A DNA stretch of 64,000 bases from Paraburkholderia hospita (lineage in GTDB: Bacteria > Pseudomonadota > Gammaproteobacteria > Burkholderiales > Burkholderiaceae): positions 434,001 through 498,000 of the forward strand of contig NZ_CP026109.1 of NCBI RefSeq assembly GCF_002902965.1. The letters run 5' to 3'. A model generated the notes under the pieces. The model was not told the origin of the DNA and searched no databases. It was given only the letters and a program-made list of their open reading frames with translations. The position numbers and the translations under genes are program-made. Shown piece after piece: positions 19,531-28,709 of the stretch; positions within the stretch are counted from its first letter, which is position 1; each line of letters opens with the position of its first letter.

Positions 19531-20925
19531 GAGAAGATATCGACGAATTTGACGCATATCTGAACCATCTGGCGCGGGCGTTAGAGCACGCCGATCGCCA
19601 TGCGGGCCTCAAGGGCTACTGTTCGGGTCTGGTATTGCCGTTGTCCCGTAAGAGCGTCGAGCCGATGGCCGCGCATATTGACCCACTGCACGCGAGTGCG
19701 AAGCACCAGTCACTCCACCACTTTGTGGCCAAGGCAGAATGGTCTGACCGGGCGGCCTTGCAGCGGGTCCGCGAATGGGTGAAGCCCGCGTTAGACGCGC
19801 ACGCTGCTGAAGGAACCGGTTGCTACTGGATCATTGACGACACCGGTTTTCCAAAGAAGGAGCATCATTCGGTCGGGGTGGCACGTCAGTACTGTGGGCA
19901 GCTCGGCAAACAGGACAACTGTCAGGTCGCCGTGAGCCTGTCGATCGCGACGCAACGCGGCAGCCTGCCAATTGCGTGGCAGCTGTAGGTCCCCAAGGAA
20001 TGGATTGACGACCGCGAACGTGCTCGTCGTGCGCGCATTCGCGACGATCTGGCCTTCGAGACCAAGCCCCAGATTGCGTTGGCCCAACTTCGCGAGGCTA
20101 TAGCATCCGGCGTCGCACCGGGCATCGTGCTGGCCGGTGCTGGGTACGGCGACGAAACCGCTTTCCGGGATGGCATAACTGAACTGGGCTTGTTGTACGC
20201 GGTAGGGATCCGGCCTGGCACCTCTGTGTGGGCTCACGGTACGGCGCCACTTCCGCCCAGGCCCTGGAGCGGGCGCGGCAAGCCACCGACATTATTGCGC
20301 CGTGCGCCCGGCCACGAACCGCTCGCGGTGAAGGAGCTGGCCATGCAATTACCCAGGAACGCCTGGCAGACCGTAAGCTGGCGGGAAGGTAGCAACGCAG
20401 CACTATCCTCACGCTTTGCCGCCGCGCGGGTTCATCCCGCACATCGCGATTATTGGCGAAGTACCGTTCGCGACGAAGAATGGCTGCTTATTGAATGGCC
20501 TGATGGCGATACGGAGCCGCTCAAATACTTTCTCACTACCGCCCCCGAGGGGGCGACACTTGAGCAGCTTGTGCTCGTGACCAAGATGCGCTGGCGCATC
20601 GGGCGCGACTATCAGGACCTGAAACAGGAGTTCGGGCTCGGTCATTACGAAGGGCGAGGCTGGCGTGGCTTTCACCACCGCGCCACACTGAGTATCGCTG
20701 CATATGGATTTCTGATGGCTCAGCGACTCAGGATGCAATCAGATGTGCGCGATAAAAAAACTTCCTCGAACGCGCGCTGCCTGCACTTCCCCCGGATTAC
20801 ATCCCACGGGGCAGTCCAGCGCGCTCAACGCCACGTTCCTGATTCCATTTCCACGTTGCGTATCCTGCTTGGACTACGGCCCATGCAACGATCGCACTCT
20901 TCCTGTACGGTAATAGACTGCGCAA
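19527..20925 (+). pseudogene. IS701 family transposase with nonsense mutation and frameshift
   Basis: The protein starts MREDIDEFDAYLNHLARAL and shows the family blocks GLVLPLSRKSVEPMAAH, YWIIDDTGFPKKEHHSVGVA and, further on, MRWRIGRDYQDLKQEFGLGH. An in-frame TAG at 19986-19988 splits it where relatives read IAWQLY. A second lesion lies near 20755 in a run of seven A: the expected NFLERALPALPPDYIPRG lies in a different frame from the preceding residues. The start codon sits exactly at the junction with the IS1182 fragment, so the left end of this IS is missing. Confidence 0.8.
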
Positions 20926-21183
20926 CTAATTATGAGAAGACTAACGACCAGAAAGAAGTATTTGGTTTCAGACGCTACTGCGGACGTTGTCCACGCGGGA
21001 CCGCTGGCTACCAGGCACGCGAGGGGCTGCGCCGATCCGAGACATTCACGTGAACCGGCAGTTGGGACGAACAGCACTTCAACAGCCGCATCTCCAGGAA
21101 TGCGTCAGCGTTTTGAGCGAGAGCACAGCGCGAACACCTTTCATCCTGTGACTCATAGACGATCGTACCGTGCAGTTTTTGAC

Positions 21184-21468
21184 CTAGCCCTTTCGGAACG
21201 TTTTCGGGTCTTTCAGCGGACGCTTGCCGTCGATGATCGCCTTCGCTTCATCAATCGCTGCATCCAACGCCCAGTCTTCTTGACGATACCCCTCTTCCTC
21301 GAGGCATTGAACGGGGATTTGCATGGGTTGCTCTGCATCAAATTCGCGAGGGATAAGCACGAAACCGTTGAATCCGAATATTTGCAAGTGCTCGCCCCCG
21401 ACGCCTTGTTTCGCAAACGTTCGAACCAGGTACTGAAATCCGTTGTACGTGTTCTCAGCGTGGGTCAT
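21184..21468 (-). CDS. Small phage-type hypothetical protein (left member of divergent pair A)
   Basis: A 94-residue protein starting MTHAENTYNGFQYLVRTF at ATG 21468, with ribosome binding site GGAG six bases upstream. It contains FNGFVLIPREF and ends with a lysine-rich tail. No family is recognised, but it resembles small accessory proteins of prophages. It is divergent from the Ea22-like gene at 21506, with 37 nt between the start codons. Confidence 0.55.
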   Translation of the reverse strand: MTHAENTYNGFQYLVRTFAKQGVGGEHLQIFGFNGFVLIPREFDAEQPMQIPVQCLEEEGYRQEDWALDAAIDEAKAIIDGKRPLKDPKTFRKG

Positions 21469-21505
21469 GTCAATCTCCATCATCATTCAGGAAGACTCTC
21501 GCAGC
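21469..21505. promoter_or_regulatory. 37-nt divergent spacer A
   Basis: The spacer holds a ribosome binding site for each direction (CTCC for the minus gene, AGGAAGA for the plus gene). The plus start ends GCAGCATGA, a weaker form of the TCCTAGCATGA motif of the other spacers. It is too short for two separate ordinary promoters. Confidence 0.5.
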
Positions 21506-21844
21506 ATGAACATTGACACGAACAAGCTGCGTGAGATTGCCAAGCGCGCGACGCCGGGACCGTGGAAATGGTGGACTGGTAATAGCGCTAAGCGCCTCAC
21601 TGCGGGGCGCGGCCCCGACGGCGGCGTACTGCATACGACTATGGTACGCCGAGACCATGCCGACGTCGCTTGCGGCGTTGCCCACGTGGACCACATATCA
21701 GCTGTCGACCCTACAACGGTCCTGGCCCTGCTCGATCAGGTCGAAAGGCTTCAGTTTGAGAATGCGCAACTGTCGGCGCTCATCGACATACCCGAGTTGC
21801 ACGACCTCGCGAAGTCGGTCGTGCTCGAGGCCACTCATCAGTAA
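21506..21844 (+). CDS. Ead/Ea22-like phage protein
   Basis: A 112-residue protein starting MNIDTNKLREIAKRATPGPW. The block ATPGPW near the start and DPTTVLALLDQVERLQFENA later on are characteristic of the Ead/Ea22-like family of temperate-phage accessory proteins, whose function is unknown. The C-terminal part is a short coiled coil. The ribosome binding site is CAGGAAG. It forms divergent pair A with the gene ending at 21184. Confidence 0.65.
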   Translation: MNIDTNKLREIAKRATPGPWKWWTGNSAKRLTAGRGPDGGVLHTTMVRRDHADVACGVAHVDHISAVDPTTVLALLDQVERLQFENAQLSALIDIPELHDLAKSVVLEATHQ

Positions 21845-21938
21845 GCCGTGTTTTCGGTTGGTGTCACAACCCAATGAGATAACCCCACGCCCGACAGGAA
21901 TCGGGCCGGGTTGAGATCTACAGGGGCCGGGCTGGCAC

Positions 21939-22345
21939 CTAGTCCTGGCCCAATAGCGGCAGGCTCATGGTCGTGTCGTAAGCGGTGAACATGACATTGA
22001 AACTAACGCTGATGCGCGAGCGGGCGTTCGTGTTCACACTGACACCGAATGTGGCAGCCAGGTGGTAAACACGAGCAAGGTCCCGTCGCTCACCGTCACC
22101 ACCGCCTGGTCGGCGTTGTACGCCGTCAATTCGGTGACCGGCGGACGAATGGTGGCAGTCCGAGGGCGCGGATCGTGAAAATTGTTCGTGTCTGTGCCTG
22201 CCTACGTTTGCAGATAGGAGACGCCGCCCAGGAAATTGTTGGGATGGCTATGCGTGAGCTGTGCTTGGCGTGTGCGGTACCGGGACCCAGCACGTTGAGG
22301 ATTACACACGAAGCGCGGAATGACGCTGCCCAAACGGATTCCGCT
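21939..22345 (-). pseudogene. 2OG-Fe(II) oxygenase (TIGR02466-like), degraded
   Basis: Minus-strand pieces NVLGPGTAHAKHS, SHPNNFLGGVSYLQT, NNFHDPRPRTATIRPPVTE, DGTLLVFTTWLPHSV and ARSRISVSFNVMFTAYDT line up as one TIGR02466-type putative 2OG-Fe(II) oxygenase, including the iron-ligand box FHDPR and distal LPHS. A TAG follows YLQT where relatives have a glutamine, and at least two frameshifts separate the pieces. The gene is truncated at its 5' end near the EF-G gene. Confidence 0.6.
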
Positions 22346-22431
22346 CGCCTGTGTGTGACCCAAAAACGGCAGTTTTCGAACCACGCCGGCAGGACTGAAT
22401 TCGACCGATGAAAGTTGTGCCGCCGTTTAAT

Positions 22432-24507
22432 TTAACTCCGGGACGACACGCCAGCCACCTCAAGCTCGACCTCCGCATAGTGGTCGAACTCCATGGAATA
22501 CAGTCCGCGGCCCTGGGTGACCGAGCGCAATTCAGTAACGTAGCCGAACATTTCGGCGAGAGGCACTCGGCCGGCAATCGCTTCCACACCGCCCGGGCGC
22601 GGCGCCACCGCTTCAATCTCGGCGCGGCGGGCGCCGAGCTGCGCCAGCGCGACCCCAGTGTACTCAGTCGGCACCAGCACCTCGATGCGGAACATCGGTT
22701 CAAGCAGCACCATCCGCCCCTTACTGAACGCCGCGCGGCATGCCTGGATGGCCGCGGCGCGGTAAGCGAATTCGCTCGAATCGACAGAATGGCTGGAACC
22801 GCCTTCGAGACGCACCTCGATGTCGGTGACGGGATAGCCTGCCAGTGCTCCGATTTCGGCGGCATCGCGCACACCCTGCTCCACCGCCGGGATGAACTGG
22901 CGCGGCACAGCCCCGCCGGTGATTGCGTTTTCGAATCGCATGCCCGAGCCGCGCGCGCCGGGGTGCAGCGAAAGAATCACATGGCCGTATTGGCCATGCC
23001 CGCCAGTTTGGTGGACGAAACGCCCCTCCTCAGCCGCCACTGCGCGCGTCATGGTTTCCTTGTAGGCCACGCGCGGCCGCCCCATTTTCGCCGCTACACC
23101 GTATTCGCGCTCCAACCTGTCCAGCATGATTTCGAGGTGGAGTTCGCCCATGGCGGCAATCAGCAACTGGCCGCTGTCTTCATCGATGCTCAGTTGAAGG
23201 GTCGGATCCTCGTCGGTCAACTGGCGTAACGCCTCGGCCATGCGGCCATGCTCGGCGAGCGTTTTCGGCTCTACCGTGGCCCGCAGGACTGGCTCCGGGA
23301 AAGTGATTGTTTCCAGCGTTACGGGGCGTTCCGCGTGGCACAGCGTATCGCCCGTATAGATCTGATTCAGGCCGAGAAACGCACCAATTTCCCCGGCGTG
23401 CAGCGCCTCGACGTTTTCGCGGTGATTGGCATACATGCGCAGCAGGCGCCCGGCCCGCTCCTTGCGGTTACGGGTGGCATTGTGCAGCGCCATGCCGGCG
23501 CGGACCATGCCCGAATAGATGCGCGCATAGGCCAGGTGGCCGACGTAGGGATCGTTGACGATCTTGAAAACCAGCGCCGCGAGCGGTTCTTCGTCGCGCG
23601 GCGCCAGGCAGATCGTGAGGCCGCTGTCGGGATCGATTCCCTGTACCTCGCCGATATCGAGCGGTGACGGCAGAAAATCGACCACGCAGTCCAGCAGCGG
23701 TTGCACGCCGATATCCCGTAACGCGGCGCCACAGCAAACCGGAAACAGGCGATTGGCGAGCGTGGCACGGCGCAGCGCCGCGCGTAACGGCTCCGTCCCG
23801 ATGTCGCCGCCGGCCAAATAAAGCGAGAGCAGTTCATCGTCAGCCTCGGCAACGGACTCGATCAGGCGCTGCCGCGCGACCTCGGCCGCCGCACGATATT
23901 CAGCCGGTACGGGACCGCATTCCGGCTTTCCTTCCTGCGCAGCCCCCCAGCGCAGCAGTTGCATCGACAGCAGATCGACCTCGCCTTCGAACGCCGCTTC
24001 GTGGCCGACAGGCATTTGCAGGCACGCCACCGGCACACCGAGGCGCTCACGCACGCTGGCCACCGCGCGTTCGAAGTCGGCCCCGATGCGATCCATTTTG
24101 TTAATGAAGCACAGCCGCGGCACCCGGTAGCGATCGGCCTGCCGCCATACCGTCTCGCTTTGCGGCTGGACGCCATGCACGGCATCAAATACCACCACGG
24201 CGCCATCCAGCACCCGTAGCGAGCGCTGCACTTCGGCGGTGAAATCGATATGCCCCGGGGTATCGATCAGGTTGATCATGCAGTCGCGCCACCGCGCGCT
24301 GATGGCCGCCGCCACGATCGTGATGCCGCGTTCGCGCTCCTGGACCATCCAGTCGGTCACCGTCGTGCCGCTGTCGACCGAGCCCAGGCGATGGGTACGT
24401 CCCGTGTGAAAGAGAATCCGGTCGGTAATGGTGGTCTTGCCAGCGTCGATGTGGGCAATGACGCCGATGTTGCGGATGCCGGCGATCGGCACGGAGGTTG
24501 CAGCCAC
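22432..24507 (-). CDS. fusA: Second elongation factor G-like GTPase
   Basis: A 691-residue EF-G-type translational GTPase. G1 is AHIDAGKTTITDRILF, G2 lies in RERGITIVAAA, G3 is DTPGHIDF, G4 is INKMDRIG; then come domain II, domain III (MGELHLEIMLDRLEREYGV), domain IV (GGHGQYGHVILSLHP) and domain V (RGLYSMEFDHYAEV). It starts at GTG 24507 with CAGGAG upstream. It is not in an rpsL-rpsG-tuf context, so it is a paralog, not the housekeeping copy. Ile-Ser substitutions around AISARWRDCMINLID differ from canonical EF-G. A three-BON protein lies upstream in the same direction. Ribosome recycling or stress translation is possible but unproven. Confidence 0.85.
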   Translation of the reverse strand: MAATSVPIAGIRNIGVIAHIDAGKTTITDRILFHTGRTHRLGSVDSGTTVTDWMVQERERGITIVAAAISARWRDCMINLIDTPGHIDFTAEVQRSLRVLDGAVVVFDAVHGVQPQSETVWRQADRYRVPRLCFINKMDRIGADFERAVASVRERLGVPVACLQMPVGHEAAFEGEVDLLSMQLLRWGAAQEGKPECGPVPAEYRAAAEVARQRLIESVAEADDELLSLYLAGGDIGTEPLRAALRRATLANRLFPVCCGAALRDIGVQPLLDCVVDFLPSPLDIGEVQGIDPDSGLTICLAPRDEEPLAALVFKIVNDPYVGHLAYARIYSGMVRAGMALHNATRNRKERAGRLLRMYANHRENVEALHAGEIGAFLGLNQIYTGDTLCHAERPVTLETITFPEPVLRATVEPKTLAEHGRMAEALRQLTDEDPTLQLSIDEDSGQLLIAAMGELHLEIMLDRLEREYGVAAKMGRPRVAYKETMTRAVAAEEGRFVHQTGGHGQYGHVILSLHPGARGSGMRFENAITGGAVPRQFIPAVEQGVRDAAEIGALAGYPVTDIEVRLEGGSSHSVDSSEFAYRAAAIQACRAAFSKGRMVLLEPMFRIEVLVPTEYTGVALAQLGARRAEIEAVAPRPGGVEAIAGRVPLAEMFGYVTELRSVTQGRGLYSMEFDHYAEVELEVAGVSSRS

Positions 24508-24699
24508 AGGTCATCTCCTGGGGGCTATTGCAAAATGATATTGGCTGGCGCTCCGGCGCGGCCTTGCCATACTACCTGTACTGTTTGCAGCCGCGCCAGG
24601 CCGCCGGAACCGCCTCGCTTGATTTTGCAACAACCTCTCGATGCGGGTAGCCGAAACCATCGGGGGTACGCCATGGGCAGAAAGTTTTTTGTCGATGAA

Positions 24700-25419
24700 T
24701 CAGGCCCGCACGTCGATGCGGTTGACGACCTGGTCGATCGCGTCCAGGTACCAGGCGTCTTGTTCCGCCCGTCTGCGCTCGGCCTCGCTCGACACCCAAC
24801 CCTCGAGTGTCACCGTGTGGTTCAGCGACTTGATCGTGATCTGGTCGGCATCCACGCAGGGATCGATTTCCAACACCAGGTGTAGGGCGTCGGTGATTCC
24901 GTCGTCGTTGTCTTCCTCGGCTGGAAACACGTCCAGCAGGTTCACCACTTGGCGGCAACTGCCGGCCCACCAGGCGAACACCCCGGCCAGGCGTTTGTGG
25001 GACAGGCTGATCACTTGTCCCGTCAGCGTCACCACGCCGTGCTGAACGGTGACTTCGATGGCGCCGCTGCCATCGTCGTTACCTGCCGCGTCCATGGTGC
25101 CGCGCAGTATTTCCACCTGCCCCTTGACGCGCGCACAGATCACGCAGTTGCGAAAGTCCACGGCTTGCAAGTGCCGCTCGCACACACTGTCGCGCATGGC
25201 CCCGTCACCGAACGGCGACTCGACTCTCACGCGCAGGTGGTCTACCAACTCCGCCGCACCGCTGAGCGAGTGCGCCAAATGGATGATGCGCTTCCTGGAT
25301 GCGATATCCGGCACCTCGCCAGCTACGGTCAAGGTGCCGCCGCTGAAACTCATATGGATGAGATGGTTTTGCAGGATCAGGTGCGATTCGCGCTCAAAGG
25401 CCGCCAGTACCTGCTTCAA
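24700..25419 (-). CDS. Protein with BON domains
   Basis: About 239 residues containing repeated BON-type units: LTVAGEVPDIASRKRIIHLA (near 30-60), VTVQHGVVTLTGQVISLSHK (near 140-160) and ITIKSLNHTVTLEGWVSS (near 200). BON domains are thought to bind membranes or phospholipids. No signal peptide is visible, so it is probably cytoplasmic. The only starts in frame are TTG 25419 or internal ATG 25353, so the N terminus is uncertain and may have been altered. The EF-G paralog begins 192 nt downstream. Confidence 0.75.
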   Translation of the reverse strand: MKQVLAAFERESHLILQNHLIHMSFSGGTLTVAGEVPDIASRKRIIHLAHSLSGAAELVDHLRVRVESPFGDGAMRDSVCERHLQAVDFRNCVICARVKGQVEILRGTMDAAGNDDGSGAIEVTVQHGVVTLTGQVISLSHKRLAGVFAWWAGSCRQVVNLLDVFPAEEDNDDGITDALHLVLEIDPCVDADQITIKSLNHTVTLEGWVSSEAERRRAEQDAWYLDAIDQVVNRIDVRA

Positions 25420-25540
25420 GACTGTATCACTGCCTCGAATGATCCGCCTCGCGCAAAAAGTTCATGGCGCGGCTCACTCAATGGACCGCCTCGCGGACCT
25501 GGCCCACCTCGCAGTGCGCGGGTCCGGCCCCGCTTAGTCG

Positions 25541-25546
25541 ATTATA
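25541..25546 (-). promoter_or_regulatory. Possible -10 element upstream of the BON/EF-G genes
   Basis: An exact TATAAT on the minus strand, preceded by TGCC, lies about 120 nt upstream of the BON start. No good -35 hexamer is seen. It is a candidate promoter only. Confidence 0.35.
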
Positions 25547-25570
25547 GGCACTCAGTCGTATGCGATTCTC

Positions 25571-26497
25571 TGGGCTTGGGCTCGGGCAGGCTTTGTCACG
25601 ACTGTGGCAACCGGGCACTACCTCGTACAGGCATTTCGCACCGGCAAAAGCCGCTTCGCGAAAAATCCTCGGGATTATCAGCGATGCGGTTTCTGTAACA
25701 GTCCGGTCGCCGCTGCATACTTCCACGGGTGAAAATGGCCGGCGCTGCGCCGACGCGTTTCCTATGATGGTTCTTGTGCCCCAGACCCTTGGGAAAGAGG
25801 GAGGGATGAGATGGAAGCGATTTAACCGCTGCACACCACAACGACGTGCATCGTCAACGAGCTGGAGTTTTTCGCTAGCGAATCCCACCCGCTCACGCAG
25901 GCCCAACTGAAGCAGTACTCGCGCCGCACAACGAAGCGCCCCGCTGCTCTGCTCCGCGATCCTCGTGTCGCTCCCGTTCATCGCTGAAGGCCTCTGCCGC
26001 CTCTTTGGTGCCTGGTAAGGCTCGCGTTCGTTAAATACGTCGCAGTGTCGACTTCGGCCCTCGCTGCTGTCGCCCTGCTTTGCGCAACCGTGCAGCAGTG
26101 GGATGCGAACGACGTCCGCGTCGCACGCATCTGCTATTCGAATCGCCGCACCTGATCCCGTAAAGGCTCACCAATGGACGATATCAACGCGTTATCTGCT
26201 CAGTAGTCCATTTTTCATTTGTAGCGGGATTCATCTCTGGGGTACCTTCAAGGAAGTGCCAGACGAGCCTGAATCGAAGCGCTAGGCCGAATTGCGAGTG
26301 CGGCGGCTCCCCCAAGCCTCGCGTTTTAGCGGGCGCAGTCCCGGCCCTCTCTTTTTCAGACGACTATCGAAGTTGTTGGATAGCGGTCTCAAAGAGCTGG
26401 ATTGCGATCTTGGCCGTGCCTTCACGAAGTGCATGCCTGTGGTCTGTGGCAATCGACGTATCCGTGGAGGGCTCTTCGTACCACGCAGCGATGTACA
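25571..26497. other. Region without a recognisable gene
   Basis: Reading frames here are short and show no family motif. A short hydrophobic stretch near 25950-26015 (ILVSLPFIAEGLCRLF) may be the end of a lost membrane protein. No repeat or RNA gene was recognised. Confidence 0.45.
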
Positions 26498-26698
26498 TCA
26501 ATGAGCTGAAGATCGACTGTAGTCTCGGACGCCATCTACTTGTTCGCGTCGATCATGCAGTTCAGCCGCATCAGTCAGAAAGACGTTCAGAGTTTCAACG
26601 ACAGCATCTGCGGCTTGCACATATTTAAGACTCTTAACGAGTCGAACCGTCGCTTGGAGTGCCGTCAAAAATCGTGTGTGCGCTTGTTCGTAAGTCAT
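26498..26698 (-). CDS. Small helical phage-type protein
   Basis: A 66-residue protein starting MTYEQAHTRFLTALQATVRL at ATG 26698, with GAGG as ribosome binding site. It is predicted mostly helical and has no recognised family. Upstream, 34 nt from its start, lies a vestigial plus-strand start motif (GGAATGCTAGCACA), so it is the left half of a decayed divergent pair. Confidence 0.5.
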   Translation of the reverse strand: MTYEQAHTRFLTALQATVRLVKSLKYVQAADAVVETLNVFLTDAAELHDRREQVDGVRDYSRSSAH

Positions 26699-26732
26699 AG
26701 ATGCCTCACCTGTGGCTCTGCGGAATGCTAGC
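26699..26732. promoter_or_regulatory. 34-nt divergent spacer with dead plus-strand start
   Basis: The GGAATGCTAGC motif is present but the expected ATG at 26733 reads ACA, and no plus-strand gene follows. It matches the layout of the intact spacers at 27882, 30512 and 31489. Confidence 0.5.
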
Positions 26733-26861
26733 ACAGCGAGCCAACGCACCCGGCACTCAACAGTTCGGCATTGGCCGGCGAGGATATATGAGCAACTGGT
26801 TGATCAATGCCACTCCGGCGACTGCGGCGCGGTGCCGAAGCCGGTCCACGGAGACCAAATC

Positions 26862-27122
26862 ATCGGCATATCAGAGCCATTTCGAGGAAGCCGTACGCGT
26901 ACCTTATCACGACATGTTGTCGCACCACTCGATCGCCCAGCGCTGCGCCGCTTCGATTGCGTCCGCGTCGGAGGGGTAATCGCCGAGGTCACCCGAATAC
27001 TTCACTTCGACGGCATCTCCGGCTGCCGACGCGCGCTTGTAGATCTTTGCGCGTGCGTAGTAACGGCCGCCTTCATCAAGAGGCGACACGTCGATGTGAA
27101 ACTCCTTGTAGTCGAACTGCAT
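26862..27122. repeat. Diverged direct repeat, copy 1 (partner 30852-31114)
   Basis: The MQFDYK-type gene and about 45 bp past its stop codon recur at 30852-31114. Outside the gene, CATATCAGAGCCATTTCGAGG pairs with CGTATCGGAGTAATTTCGAGG-type sequence in the partner, so the duplication covers more than the coding part. Confidence 0.6.
26907..27122 (-). CDS. MQFDYK-family small protein, copy 1
   Basis: A 71-residue protein starting MQFDYKEFHIDVSP, with YYARAKIYKR and a C-terminal YPSDADAIEAAQRWAIEW. The pattern of a short beta-hairpin plus C-terminal helix suggests a compact single domain. The ribosome binding site CGGAGACGGC precedes the ATG. A paralog of about 70 percent identity by eye lies at 30896-31114. 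The zinc-ribbon remnant upstream (27315) reads in the same direction. Function unknown. Confidence 0.6.
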   Translation of the reverse strand: MQFDYKEFHIDVSPLDEGGRYYARAKIYKRASAAGDAVEVKYSGDLGDYPSDADAIEAAQRWAIEWCDNMS

Positions 27123-27129
27123 GGCCGTC

Positions 27130-27315
27130 TCCGAAAAGGTGCTCCACTCGTCGTCGCGCTGGATAAACGGCGGGCGCCCCCCGGCGTCTGGACCTTGTTC
27201 ACCGACTTGTTTCGGTAGTCACAGTCGCGACAAATGAAAAAAATCCACTTTCGTCGGTTTGGGCTATGACCTCATCGGAGGCAAATCGCGCACTGCAGTT
27301 TCGGCAAGTCCACAT
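27130..27315 (-). pseudogene. Small zinc-ribbon protein, frameshifted in a T run
   Basis: ATG 27315 has a strong ribosome binding site (GGAGGTAGCG) and opens MWTCRNCSARFASDEVIAQT, carrying the first CxxC pair. A run of seven T shifts the frame; in the next frame the second pair appears as FICRDCDYRNKSVN. The two halves make a C4 zinc ribbon of about 60 residues. The homopolymer means a sequencing error is possible. It probably formed a short minus-strand operon with the MQFDYK-type gene. Confidence 0.5.
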
Positions 27316-27369
27316 CGCTACCTCCTCCGCTTCGCCAGTTGCCGAAGCTCTGAGGGTTGGCGCGACAAT

Positions 27370-27582
27370 TCAGGACGCTTGTTCTTTAAGCAATTTTTTA
27401 GCAAGCGCGCGCTGTATCTCGCGCCCGGTCCTCACGCGCGAAATCCAGTTCGGTTTCGTGCGGATCGTCCGATTCAGGTTCGGCACCCACTTCTCGCAGA
27501 TGACCGATTCCGCGATAAGAGCCTGCAACAATCTTCATAACGCGAACTCGTGCGATGTGCGTGTGAGTTGCGTAGATCTCAT
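27370..27582 (-). pseudogene. Small phage-type protein with an in-frame TGA
   Basis: The minus-strand frame from ATG 27582 (MRSTQLTRTSHEFAL) meets TGA at codon 16 and then stays open with sensible sequence (LLQALIAESVICEKWVPNL, WISRVRTGREIQRALAKKLL) to a TGA at 27370. An alternative frame over the same bases (27613-27398, TTG start) gives 71 residues and cannot be excluded. Upstream is AGGAG. A vestigial start motif (GGAATCGTAGCAC) lies on the plus strand at 27614-27626. Confidence 0.35.
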
Positions 27583-27633
27583 CGTCCACGACGATCTCCT
27601 GTTCGCCTTTCAAGGAATCGTAGCACTTGGGAG

Positions 27634-27881
27634 TCAGCTATGAGGCGCGCGGGAAATGTGTGGATCAACGTCAAACTCCGCTTCGACCTGTTCCGCGGTG
27701 GCTGCACGACGCCCGTAGTCGCAAGGCCATCCGGTTCCCAGTCGTATCCGCTAGCCGTCTTGCTATCGGAGCCGCGCAGAACCAGAAACGCATGCATACC
27801 CTGTGCATAAGCCGGGTGACTCGGGATTCGCCCATTTACTTCAGCGATGACCTCCTCGGGCGAGATAACTGGCTTAGCCAT
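27634..27881 (-). pseudogene. Small phage-type protein with C-terminal frameshift (left member of pair B)
   Basis: ATG 27881 (MAKPVISPEEVIAEVNGRIP) follows a GGAG ribosome binding site. The protein has AYAQGMHAFLVLRGSDSKTA and YDWEPDGLATTG. After VVQPP the natural ending (AEQVEAEFDVDPHISRAPHS, stop at 27634) is one frame away, so one base is probably missing near 27710. If not corrected, the frame runs to 27579. It is divergent from the DUF5131 gene at 27918. Confidence 0.5.
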
Positions 27882-27917
27882 GTTCGTCTCCATCGTGATT
27901 ATCAAGGATATCCTAGC
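27882..27917. promoter_or_regulatory. 36-nt divergent spacer B
   Basis: Contains CTCC (minus-strand ribosome binding site) and AAGGATATCCTAGC directly before the plus-strand ATG 27918. GATAAT on the minus strand could be a -10 element. Confidence 0.5.
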
Positions 27918-28470
27918 ATGAGCGAGAACAGCAAAATCGAGTGGACCGACCACACCTTCAATCCATGGAAAGGCTGCCAGAAGGTCCGGCCTGGCTGCGA
28001 CCACTGCGACGCCGAGACTCGTAATGCCGCTTCGCCGGGGGCACCGCGATCAACTGGGGACCAGGCGCACCGCGGCGCCGCACCTCGCCCGCAAACTGGC
28101 GCAGGCCGTTGCAGTGGAACAAGGCACACGCCGAGTTCTTCGCGAAGCATGACCGACGGCAGCGAGTGTTCTGCGCGTCACTCGCCGACGTGTTTGACAA
28201 CGCGGTCGATCCGGAGTGGCGCCGCGACCTGTGGGACCTGATCAAACTCACGCCGAACCGGAACTGGCTGCTGCTCACGAAGCGGATCGGCAACGCCATG
28301 CGGCGGCTGCCATCGCACGACTGGTGCGCCGGCCGCGACAACGTCTGGCTCGGCCCGACGGTCGTCAATCAGGAGGAGGCGAACCGCGATACTCCGAAAC
28401 TCATGCAGGTGAAGGCGCACGTGCGATTCCTGAGCTTCCCAAACCCGAGGCGGGTACGGTGTTCCTGAAG
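27918..28470 (+). pseudogene. DUF5131 (phage Gp37/Gp68 family) protein, frameshifted
   Basis: ATG 27918 opens [20 protein letters not shown] with PGCDHC, the cysteine-rich N terminus of the DUF5131/Gp37-Gp68 family. Near 28030 the frame breaks; the continuation QWNKAHAEFFAKH, FCASLADVFDNAVDPEWR and NWLLLTKRIGN runs from 28109 to about 28440, where recognisable sequence ends. The family is thought to be radical-SAM-like and is common on phages. The conserved Tyr after the last Cys (CYAE in relatives) is Asp here. Two further copies exist only as short 5' remnants at 32365 and 50331. Confidence 0.7.
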
Positions 28471-28709
28471 AAACGATGCTGGGGATGACGATGCGCTACA
28501 AGGTGAACGGCGGCGCCGTGATGACCGATATTGCATTGGTGCGAGCTCATGGCGTCTGGGGACGCCGTGTAGCGAGCCCGGTACTGAGCATGGTCCGGGA
28601 ATCGTCGGTGACATTGGTGAGCGGCGCGAGCCGCATCCCGTTTGAGAGATCGAGTCGAATACGACGCTTCCCATGGCGCTGCCATCCATTAACAACAGTG
28701 AGACAGGCA

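Noticed and set aside
22408..23229. 273-codon plus-strand frame inside the EF-G gene
   Set aside because: Antisense shadow of a conserved GTPase.
25478..25981. 167-codon minus-strand frame
   Set aside because: No motif, no good start, Arg/Ser-rich composition typical of a non-coding frame.
27370..27582. TGA read as selenocysteine
   Set aside because: No cysteine-homologous position or SECIS-like hairpin is evident; a plain nonsense mutation or wrong frame is simpler.
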